From Robiginitomaculum sp. (GTDB lineage: Bacteria > Pseudomonadota > Alphaproteobacteria > Caulobacterales > Maricaulaceae), in contig JALSYJ010000037.1 of assembly GCA_027071965.1 (NCBI GenBank), positions 1 through 5,334 on the forward strand: 5,334 nt of DNA, in the 5' to 3' direction. This document shows, one piece after another, positions 1 through 4,913 of this stretch (positions within the stretch are counted from its first letter, which is position 1; every line of letters begins with the position of its first letter). The position numbers and the translations under genes were made by a program. The notes under the pieces are model-generated. The model ran no database searches and was not told where the DNA came from. It worked only from the letters and a program-made list of their open reading frames with translations.

Positions 1-151
1 TTTATCAGCGTTGCCATATCATGCCTGTTCAGCAATTACGCAGCTAGTTAAATTCACCAGAGGTTAAGCGCAAGTGTTTTTACAGGCCCATTATTATCTG
101 GATGTAGTCTTGCCAGTTGCAAGCAAGCACATTCTTTCGTATGGAATGCCC

Positions 152-667
152 ATGAGAAAAATACTCCTTATTGCCTTGGTCTTTTGGTTTTTTCATTCGG
201 TCGCCTTGGCGCAACAACCCGATATTGACTTTGGCCCGGCGCACGATTTGCAGATTATAAGTGCTAATCAGACTATTTTGCTGTCGGTGGAACTTGCTGA
301 TGATCCTGATGAACGGGCGCAAGGCTTGATGATGCGCACTGAAATGGCCGACACAGCCGGCATGTTGTTTGATTTTAAGCGTATGCAGATTGTCAATATG
401 TGGATGAAAAACACGCTGATTCCACTGGATATGATTTTCCTTGATGAACAGGGAAAGATTGTAACCATCGCCCGCAATACCAAGCCTGGCTCTTTGCGCC
501 GAATTTCATCCGCAGTTCCGGTTATTGCGGTTTTGGAGGTAAATGCCGGCCTGTCTCGTAAATGGCAATTACAGCGCGGAGATCAAATTGTGCATAAAAT
601 GTTTCAAAATCAACAAGAGGAAATAACCGAAGATACGCCGGATTCTGCAATACTATTGCCTGAGTGA
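152..667 (+). CDS. Exported DUF192 family protein
   Basis: A 171-residue protein of the DUF192 family (small secreted or periplasmic proteins of unknown biochemical role). The N-terminus is a clear signal peptide: MRK, a hydrophobic stretch at residues 4-16, then a signal peptidase I-type site ALA|QQ after residue 20. The DUF192 domain covers about residues 36-148: a GLMMR turn (58-62), GMLF (70-73), the hallmark MWMKNTLIPLDMIFLD (83-98) and VLEVNAG (127-133), followed by an acidic tail that looks unstructured. I chose ATG 152 because it places the signal peptide at the start, with GGA at 143-145 as a weak ribosome binding site. ATG 146 (adding two residues) is equally possible. A GTG at 74 also has an AGAGG upstream (59-63) but would put 26 residues before the signal peptide. 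No cysteine, lipobox or catalytic motif is visible, so the molecular function is unknown. The family call is firm. Confidence 0.9.
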   Translation: MRKILLIALVFWFFHSVALAQQPDIDFGPAHDLQIISANQTILLSVELADDPDERAQGLMMRTEMADTAGMLFDFKRMQIVNMWMKNTLIPLDMIFLDEQGKIVTIARNTKPGSLRRISSAVPVIAVLEVNAGLSRKWQLQRGDQIVHKMFQNQQEEITEDTPDSAILLPE

Positions 668-670
668 ATG

Positions 671-684
671 TGTGATTTTTCACA
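671..684. repeat. Perfect short inverted repeat TGTGA-N4-TCACA
   Basis: Four bases after the DUF192 stop codon lies TGTGA TTTT TCACA, two perfect 5-base arms around four T. It resembles a CRP/FNR-superfamily operator, but the spacer is 4 bases instead of the 6 of a CRP site, and the arms are not the TTGAT/ATCAA of FNR. It sits about 30 bases upstream of the putative -35 box of the tRNA gene. It could also be a small RNA hairpin, although no T-run follows it. The symmetry is plain; any function is a guess. Confidence 0.3.
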
Positions 685-713
685 AGTTTATGCCATTCGT
701 TTAATTTTTGGGC

Positions 714-741
714 TTGTCATACCCGGCAAAATGCATACAAC
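714..741 (+). promoter_or_regulatory. Candidate sigma-70 promoter for tRNA-Pro
   Basis: TTGTCA at 714-719 matches the -35 consensus TTGACA at five of six positions and is preceded by C, as in the CTTG start favoured in alphaproteobacteria. After a 16-base spacer, TACAAC at 736-741 matches the -10 consensus at four of six positions. Transcription would begin around 748-750, a few bases before the mature tRNA 5' end at 754. The position just ahead of a tRNA supports it; the -10 box is weak. Confidence 0.4.
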
Positions 742-753
742 CACGGTCTTGAT

Positions 754-830
<77 letters not shown>

Positions 831-835
831 TCAAC

Positions 836-853
836 ACCGCAGCCTTTTGCGGT
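836..853 (+). other. Small hairpin between tRNA-Pro and the NDUFS4 gene
   Basis: ACCGCA (836-841) and TGCGGT (848-853) are perfect complements around a six-base loop, beginning six bases after the tRNA CCA. No T-run follows, so it is not a standard intrinsic terminator. It could mark an RNA processing point between tRNA and mRNA, or protect the mRNA 5' end. With six base pairs, chance is a real possibility. Confidence 0.3.
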
Positions 854-865
854 ACATAAGGTTAT

Positions 866-872
866 GAGGTGA
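866..872 (+). promoter_or_regulatory. Ribosome binding site of the NDUFS4 gene
   Basis: GAGGTGA at 866-872 is a strong Shine-Dalgarno sequence ending five bases before ATG 878. It decides the start: the in-frame GTG at 869 lies inside this site and would add only three residues. Confidence 0.75.
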
Positions 873-877
873 ATTTC

Positions 878-1183
878 ATGTCTGCCCTGATTTACCAGCC
901 TGATCGCAATCCCATGCAATCGGGCCGTGCCAAAACCAAAATCTGGATTTTGGAATTTGATTCCACAGCACCGCGCACTACGGATGTTCTTACCGGCTGG
1001 GTTGGTTCTGATGATACCCAAACCCAGGTAAGAATGAAATTTGCAACCATCAATGAAGCAAAGCGCTATGCGGAACGCCACGGGATCGAATACAGGCTGA
1101 TTGAAAAAACTCCCCATAGACAACAGTCAAAAAGCTATTCGGAAAACTTTTCTGCTGACCGCAAGGAAAGCTGGACCCACTGA
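878..1183 (+). CDS. NADH-ubiquinone oxidoreductase accessory subunit, NDUFS4 type (ETC complex I subunit)
   Basis: A complete 101-residue homologue of the 18-kDa NDUFS4 accessory subunit of respiratory complex I. It is found in alphaproteobacteria and mitochondria and sits on the peripheral arm near the NADH-oxidising module. As I recall the human sequence, matching segments are the start RNPMQSG (10-16; human RNNMQSG), KIWILEFD (21-28), GW (40-41), the DTQTQV segment (46-51), YAERHG (64-69) and KSYSENF (85-91; human KSYGANF). The protein ends in WTH, as alphaproteobacterial members usually do. It has no signal peptide or membrane segment, fitting a soluble peripheral subunit. It stands alone without nuo genes, directly downstream of tRNA-Pro and with no separate promoter visible in the 47-base gap, so it is probably read from the tRNA promoter. 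A palindromic repeat begins almost immediately after its stop codon. Confidence 0.92.
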   Translation: MSALIYQPDRNPMQSGRAKTKIWILEFDSTAPRTTDVLTGWVGSDDTQTQVRMKFATINEAKRYAERHGIEYRLIEKTPHRQQSKSYSENFSADRKESWTH

Positions 1184-1186
1184 TAC

Positions 1187-1240
1187 CAGAGCATTTTTAG
1201 CAAAAGTGGGAACCGGTTTTGCGGCCAAAAATGCGACAAA
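1187..1240. repeat. Palindromic intergenic repeat, intact copy
   Basis: An imperfect palindrome a few bases after the NDUFS4 stop. GCATTTTT (1191-1198) pairs with AAAAATGC (1227-1234), and GCAAAA (1200-1205) pairs with TTTTGC (1217-1222), around a centre containing AACCGGTT (1211-1218). The core AGTGGGAACCGGTTTT is one I associate with short palindromic repeats scattered through Hyphomicrobiales genomes (RIME or Bru-RS-like); that link is from memory. Transcribed, it would form a long hairpin and could stabilise the 3' end of the NDUFS4 mRNA or help end transcription, although no T-run follows the right arm. Confidence 0.75.
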
Positions 1241-1250
1241 GCAAAGATTT

Positions 1251-1379
1251 GCATTTTTAGCAAAAGTGGGAAGCTCTTTTAATGTCCTACCGCTTCGCTG
1301 CTTGAGGAGTCTTTTTTTGCGCTACCGCGACTGCAAGCCTCGCTACTTGAGCGCGGTTTTGCGGTTCAAAAATGCGACA
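1251..1379. repeat. Palindromic intergenic repeat, second copy, split
   Basis: The left part (1251-1272) is identical to 1191-1212 over 22 bases, exactly 60 bases downstream. The right part (1354-1379) then resumes as CGGTTTTGCGG, three differing bases, then AAAAATGCGACA, corresponding to 1214-1238 of the intact copy. Between them lie about 81 unrelated bases (1273-1353). The outer arms can still pair: GCATTTTT (1251-1258) with AAAAATGC (1368-1375), and GCAAAA (1260-1265) with TTTTGC (1357-1362). The insert would then be carried as a large apical branch. Confidence 0.7.
1273..1353. repeat. Insert within the second palindromic repeat, with internal degenerate direct repeat
   Basis: About 81 bases interrupt the palindrome near its centre. 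They contain two related units: CTACCGC (1287-1293) followed by TCGCTGCTTGAG (1295-1306), and CTACCGC (1322-1328) followed after 11 bases by TCGCTACTTGAG (1340-1351). The right half can fold: GCGCT (1319-1323) with AGCGC (1350-1354), and inside it GCGA (1327-1330) with TCGC (1340-1343). A seven-T run lies at 1312-1318. I see no reading frame or target-site duplication. It may be a second small repeat family nested in the first (a mosaic element), or a long variant of the same family. Confidence 0.5.
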
Positions 1380-1445
1380 GATAAAGTCCCGCTAAAATCA
1401 TTCGCGGCAATTGCCTAAGGCCGTAAATGTTCTAGGCTTGGGATC

Positions 1446-2753
1446 ATGAGCAATTTATTTGAATCTGCTGGAATGTCGTCCATGGCGCCGAGGCCACTGG
1501 CTGATTTGCTGCGCCCTGAACAAATTTCGGAAGTGGTGGGACAAGACCATTTGCTTGGTGATGATGGGCCGATTGGACGCATGCTAATGCAAAACCGATT
1601 ATCATCAATGATTTTATGGGGCCCGCCGGGGGTCGGCAAAACAAGTATTGCCCGCCTTCTTGCCTCTCATACCGATTTGCACTTTGAATTACTATCTGCG
1701 GTTTTTTCCGGCGTTGCCGATTTACGCAAAGTCTTTGAAGCAGCCCGATCCCGCCGACAAACCGGTAAGGGTACATTGTTGTTCGTTGATGAAATCCACC
1801 GCTTTAACCGGGCGCAGCAAGACGGGTTTCTGCCCTATGTGGAACAAGGAATAGTTACGTTAATTGGTGCCACCACACAAAATCCATCATTTGAACTAAA
1901 TGGAGCTTTGCTTTCGCGATGCATGGTGTTGGTTTTGGAGCGCCTTGATATTGATGCACAGCTAAGACTATTACAACGGGCGGAGGCACAAAAGTCCAGA
2001 AAACTTCCCCTGACCGAGGCGGCCAGAAAAACCCTGTGCTCCATGGCCGATGGCGATGGCAGATACTTGCTAAATCTGGCAGAAGAGGTTTTTGCCCATT
2101 CCAGCGACACGGCTCTTGCACCTGAGCAATTAGCCAAAATACTGCACAAACGAGCAGTACAATACGACCGTGATCGTGATGGACATTACAATTTAATCTC
2201 AGCCCTGCACAAGGCAGTGCGAGGCTCTGATCCTGATGCTGCCTTATATTGGCTGGCCCGAATGCTCGAAGGTGGAGAAGATCCGCTGTTTTTAGGTCGC
2301 AGATTGGTGCGCATGGCCTCTGAAGATATTGGCCATGCCGATCCATCTGCCCTGCAAACTGCAATTGGGGCCGTAAAAGCCTATCGGCTCATGGGAAGTC
2401 CCGAAGGCGAGCTTGCCCTTGCTCAGGCTTGTGTTCACTTGGCCTGCGCTCCCAAATCAAACGCTGTTTACAAGGCTTTTAACAAGGCAAAGGCAAGTGC
2501 TGCAAAGACCGGCTCTTTGGCACCGCCAAAACATATTTTGAATGCACCTACAAAAATGATGAAAGAACATGGTTTTGGCGAGGGCTATTGTTATGATCAT
2601 GAGGTTGAAGGAGGTTTTTCAGGACAGGAATACTTTCCTGATCAAATGCAGCATCAGCAATTTTACAATCCCAAACCAGTCGGGTTTGAGCGTGGTGTTG
2701 CTGAACGTCTGGAAAAATGGCGCGCAATCAGGGATAAAAAATCTGAAAAATGA
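1446..2753 (+). CDS. rarA: Replication-associated recombination protein A (RarA/MgsA), AAA+ ATPase
   Basis: A complete 435-residue AAA+ ATPase of the RarA/MgsA (Mgs1/WRNIP1) family, which acts at stalled replication forks and primer ends alongside SSB and recombination factors. Motifs in order: N-terminal RPLADLLRPEQISEVVGQ (16-33); Walker A GPPGVGKT (59-66); SAVFSGV (84-90); Walker B LLFVDEIH (111-118) followed by RFN; sensor 1 GATTQNP (141-147, N146); arginine finger in LLSRC (155-159, R158); sensor 2 in GDGRYLLN (203-210, R206). The C-terminal helical and tetramerisation domain has ISALHKAVRGSDPDAALYW (251-269), ASEDIG (291-296) and ACAPKSNAVY (333-342). Length and motif spacing match E. 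coli RarA closely, and no key residue is missing. ATG 1446 gives the family's usual short leader before RPLA; GGGA at 1440-1443 is too close to be a good ribosome binding site, so initiation may be weak. It is the first gene of a tight cluster, and its stop overlaps the crcB start. Confidence 0.96.
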   Translation: MSNLFESAGMSSMAPRPLADLLRPEQISEVVGQDHLLGDDGPIGRMLMQNRLSSMILWGPPGVGKTSIARLLASHTDLHFELLSAVFSGVADLRKVFEAARSRRQTGKGTLLFVDEIHRFNRAQQDGFLPYVEQGIVTLIGATTQNPSFELNGALLSRCMVLVLERLDIDAQLRLLQRAEAQKSRKLPLTEAARKTLCSMADGDGRYLLNLAEEVFAHSSDTALAPEQLAKILHKRAVQYDRDRDGHYNLISALHKAVRGSDPDAALYWLARMLEGGEDPLFLGRRLVRMASEDIGHADPSALQTAIGAVKAYRLMGSPEGELALAQACVHLACAPKSNAVYKAFNKAKASAAKTGSLAPPKHILNAPTKMMKEHGFGEGYCYDHEVEGGFSGQEYFPDQMQHQQFYNPKPVGFERGVAERLEKWRAIRDKKSEK

Positions 2754-3175
2754 ATTTGCTCATTATGGCTCTTGCGCGTAAACCCTCGGCCATGAAAACT
2801 ATATTTTTGATAGGATTGGGCGGCGGGCTTGGAAGCATTGCCCGGCATTTATTAAGCCGCGCTGCGCTGCATTGGCCAAACTTGGGCTTCCCACTAGCAA
2901 CTTTGGGCGTGAATGTTATTGGCGGCCTTGCTATGGGCGTGCTGGTTGGGTGGCTGGCATTTACTGTGGATGGCGGCAAGGATTTACGAATTTTTATTGG
3001 TGTTGGCCTGCTCGGCGGTTTTACCACATTTTCTGCATTTTCACTGGAGATGGTACAAATGATCCAGCGTAAAAACTGGGCCCAGGCTTTAAGCTATGGT
3101 GCGGCTTCCGTGCTATTATCAGTGTTTGCAGTCTTTATCGGCCTGCTCCTTGCCAGAAAGATATTCAGCGGATGA
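2750..3175 (+). CDS. crcB: Fluoride-specific ion channel CrcB/Fluc
   Basis: A small inner-membrane fluoride channel that works as an antiparallel dimer and exports fluoride. As called it has 141 residues with four hydrophobic segments: about 17-36, 47-70, 80-103 and 115-136. Family signatures: GGGLGSIAR (24-32), ATLGVNVIGG with the conserved Asn (50-59, N55) and GGFTTFSAFSLE (89-100), which holds the Phe and Ser/Thr residues of the pore. ATG 2750 overlaps the rarA stop as ATGA, fitting translational coupling. It puts 14 extra residues before MKTIFLIG, so ATG 2792, giving 127 residues (the usual family length), is a serious alternative. Neither has a clear ribosome binding site. No fluoride riboswitch is visible; the gene lies inside an operon, so expression is probably constitutive. 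Its stop overlaps the rluC start. Confidence 0.93.
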   Translation: MNLLIMALARKPSAMKTIFLIGLGGGLGSIARHLLSRAALHWPNLGFPLATLGVNVIGGLAMGVLVGWLAFTVDGGKDLRIFIGVGLLGGFTTFSAFSLEMVQMIQRKNWAQALSYGAASVLLSVFAVFIGLLLARKIFSG

Positions 3176-4152
3176 TAAAAGTGCTAAAAGTAACTGTTAA
3201 ATCAGAAGAAAGTAACACAAGGCTCGATAGGTGGGTTAAAAGAAGATTTGCAGGATTAGGTCAGGCACAGATTGAAAAAGCCCTGCGCAAGGGTGTTTTG
3301 CGGGTGGATGGCAAAAAAATAAAATCAAACTTTCGGCTGCAAAGTGGCATGGAAGTGCAAATGCCAGAATTTACAATAAATACCCCGAACAAATCCCCTG
3401 CGGCCAAAATCAGTGACAAGGATCGCAGTCTGATAAAATCTATGGTGATTTATGATGACGGAAAAATACTTGCACTTAACAAACCCTCTGGATTGGCCAC
3501 TCAGGGCGGAACCAATACCAACCGCCATATTGATGGCATGTTAGCTGCCTTTGATGATGGTGAATACTCGCCAAAACTGGTGCACAGGCTTGATAAGGAT
3601 ACATCAGGCCTGTTATTATTGGGCCGCACTCCTAACGCTGCTGCAGCCTTGGCCAAATCCTTCAAATCCAGATCTGCCAAAAAAACTTATCTGGCAATTG
3701 TTTTGGGAACCCCCCGCCCCCACGAAGGTGTAATCAAGGGTTATATGAAAAAAGGCACGGGTCAAATGGGCCGCGAAATAATGGTTTGGGGTCGCCACGG
3801 TGAACGCAATGCCCAATATTCGCGCAGCTTGTACCGGGTGATATCAAGAGCCGGGGAAAAAGCCTCTTTGGTGGCCCTGCGTCCTGAGACCGGTAGAACT
3901 CACCAGTTACGCTTTCATCTGGCTGAAATTGGTTATGCCATTTCCGGTGACAGGAAATATGTCTGTGATCGTGAAGATCTTGGCGGCATTCCCGAACAAT
4001 TGATGTTACATTCCTGGCGTATCTCCCTGCCGCACCCGGACAAAGGGCAATTTGAGCTAAGCTGCCCATTTCCTGAGCATTTTGCAAAAGCCATGGACAT
4101 GCTGGGATTTGATTTGCCATCGACCATGGATCCATTTGAGGATATCCAATGA
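3172..4152 (+). CDS. rluC: RluA-family 23S rRNA pseudouridine synthase, RluC type
   Basis: A 326-residue pseudouridine synthase. An N-terminal S4 RNA-binding domain (about 15-66) shows TRLDRWVKRRF (16-26), QIEKALRKGVLRVDGKKI (33-50) and the closing GMEVQMP. The catalytic domain has the ILALNKPSGLATQGG strand and turn (99-113), the active-site motif VHRLDKDTSGLLLLGRT (137-153) with D141 as the expected catalytic aspartate, KTYLAIVLG (171-179), and RPETGRTHQLRFHL (237-250), the third family motif. The family isomerises uridines in 23S rRNA; in E. coli RluC modifies 955, 2504 and 2580. RluC is preferred over RluD or RluA by length, the S4 domain and the HRLDKDTSG wording, but exact target sites cannot be read from sequence. 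ATG 3172 overlaps the crcB stop (ATGA), and its own stop overlaps the next start in the same way. Confidence 0.9.
   Translation: MIKVLKVTVKSEESNTRLDRWVKRRFAGLGQAQIEKALRKGVLRVDGKKIKSNFRLQSGMEVQMPEFTINTPNKSPAAKISDKDRSLIKSMVIYDDGKILALNKPSGLATQGGTNTNRHIDGMLAAFDDGEYSPKLVHRLDKDTSGLLLLGRTPNAAAALAKSFKSRSAKKTYLAIVLGTPRPHEGVIKGYMKKGTGQMGREIMVWGRHGERNAQYSRSLYRVISRAGEKASLVALRPETGRTHQLRFHLAEIGYAISGDRKYVCDREDLGGIPEQLMLHSWRISLPHPDKGQFELSCPFPEHFAKAMDMLGFDLPSTMDPFEDIQ
4138..4142 (+). promoter_or_regulatory. Ribosome binding site of the ATP12 gene, inside rluC
   Basis: GAGGA at 4138-4142, within the last rluC codons, ends six bases before ATG 4149. It supports that start and shows that this gene can recruit ribosomes itself as well as through the ATGA overlap. 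Confidence 0.6.
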
Positions 4153-4862
4153 ACACGACAACAGACATTGAGCGCTTCTACAATAAAGCCTCATATCATA
4201 AGGAAGGCCGAACCTGGGTTATTCTGCTTGATGACAAAAAACTGCACACCCCAGCTAGGTCTGTTTTGCGGGCACCTACCAAGAAACTGGCTGAATTGAT
4301 CGTAAAAGAATGGGACGAGCAAACCGCTATTATCAATCCCGAAGCAATGCCGCATACAAAACTTGCCAATGTGGCCCATGATCACATGGGCGCAAACAAG
4401 CAACAAACTGCTGGTGAGCTTGTTCGCTTTGCTGCCAGTGATGTATTGTGCTTTAGGGTTGCTGAACCTCTTGATTTACAAGAACTTCAGTCCGAAAAAT
4501 GGGATCCGTGGCTGGACTGGGCAGAACAACGCTTTGGGGCCAGATTAGGGGTTTCTACCGGATTGCAGGCCCCGGAACAGCCACTTGCTGCCCTTGAAGC
4601 CTTGCGTAATGAAGCCGTGAAAATGGAGCCGTTTTTACTTACCGCCCTTACTCATGCATCTGCAATATTAGGATCAACTGTTTTGGGCTTTGCGCTGTCC
4701 GCTGGCAAGATTGATGCAAAATCTGCATTTGATTTATCACGCATTGAAGAAAACTGGCAGATAAAGCGCTGGGGAGAGGATGAAGAAGCATCGTTGCGTG
4801 CAAGACATCTGCTAAACTCACTTCAGGCATCCACAAAATTTATGTTGGCCGCCAAAGCGTGA
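4149..4862 (+). CDS. ATP12-family F1-ATPase assembly chaperone
   Basis: A 237-residue ATP12-family protein. In mitochondria ATP12 holds the F1 alpha subunit until it joins beta; alphaproteobacterial homologues are presumed to do the same in the cytoplasm. Family features: an N-terminal beta-rich half with RFY (9-11), VILLDDKKLHTPAR (24-37), LAELIVKEWDEQ (47-58) and MPHTKLANVAHD (67-78). The C-terminal helical half has ASDVLCFR (96-103), WDPWLDWAEQRFGARL (118-133) and the conserved end EENWQIKRWGEDEE (200-213) followed by R216 and R218. There is no signal peptide, in line with a cytoplasmic chaperone. ATG 4149 forms ATGA with the rluC stop and has GAGGA upstream. As I recall, many Hyphomicrobiales have a HAD-type hydrolase gene between rluC and this one; here there is no room for it. 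Confidence 0.93.
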   Translation: MNTTTDIERFYNKASYHKEGRTWVILLDDKKLHTPARSVLRAPTKKLAELIVKEWDEQTAIINPEAMPHTKLANVAHDHMGANKQQTAGELVRFAASDVLCFRVAEPLDLQELQSEKWDPWLDWAEQRFGARLGVSTGLQAPEQPLAALEALRNEAVKMEPFLLTALTHASAILGSTVLGFALSAGKIDAKSAFDLSRIEENWQIKRWGEDEEASLRARHLLNSLQASTKFMLAAKA

Positions 4863-4866
4863 TTTA

Positions 4867-4894
4867 CTTGCGAAACTTTATCATGCCGTGCAAA
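4867..4894. promoter_or_regulatory. Possible operator upstream of pccB (two TTTGCAAA-like half-sites)
   Basis: CTTGCGAA (4867-4874) and CGTGCAAA (4887-4894) each match TTTGCAAA at six of eight positions, with centres 20 bases apart. From memory, the short-chain acyl-CoA regulator PccR of Rhodobacter sphaeroides binds paired TTTGCAAA elements before pccB, but with a 4-base gap, whereas the gap here is 12. The position before pccB is suggestive; the match is loose and could be chance. Confidence 0.2.
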
Positions 4895-4902
4895 ACAGTG
4901 GC

Positions 4903-4907
4903 AGGAG
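4903..4907 (+). promoter_or_regulatory. Ribosome binding site of pccB
   Basis: AGGAG at 4903-4907 ends six bases before ATG 4914, the best-formed Shine-Dalgarno sequence in the right block. It fixes the pccB start and fits a gene that is translated independently of the ATGA-coupled genes upstream. Confidence 0.8.
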
Positions 4908-4913
4908 AACAGA

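Noticed and set aside
1..51. An open frame at the left edge ending in TAA at 49-51 (possible tail of an upstream gene)
   Set aside because: Only 16 codons, no recognisable family ending, and the other two forward frames are open for similar lengths. It cannot be told from non-coding DNA.
79..108. TTTACA (79-84) with TGTAGT (103-108) as a promoter for the DUF192 gene
   Set aside because: The -35 is good, but the -10 matches only four of six with an 18-base spacer, and nothing else in the region supports it.
109..123. CTTGC-CAGTT-GCAAG inverted repeat
   Set aside because: A five-base stem without T-run or conserved context is expected by chance in a window of this size.
74..151. GTG 74 as the DUF192 start
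   Set aside because: It has AGAGG upstream, but it would put 26 residues in front of a well-formed signal peptide. The start at 152 (or 146) explains the N-terminus better.
1312..1318. Seven-T run as an intrinsic terminator
   Set aside because: No GC-rich stem sits directly before it; the nearest hairpin lies after the T-run on the + strand.
1406..1415. Perfect 10-base palindrome GGCAATTGCC, and TTGCCT at 1411 as a -35 box for rarA
   Set aside because: No acceptable -10 lies at the right spacing, and a single 10-base palindrome is weak evidence for an operator. The rarA promoter remains unidentified.
1101..1418. A 105-codon open frame overlapping the NDUFS4 end and the repeat region
   Set aside because: It overlaps a firmly identified gene in another frame, runs through the repeats, and its translation reads as repeat-derived basic sequence with no domain.
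2750..2800. Fluoride riboswitch before crcB
   Set aside because: crcB overlaps rarA and its upstream sequence is rarA coding DNA; I found no crcB-motif sequence there or ahead of rarA.
3734..4168. Long reverse-strand open frames opposite rluC, rarA and the ATP12 gene
   Set aside because: They are antisense shadows of strongly conserved genes, with no family motif or plausible ribosome binding site.
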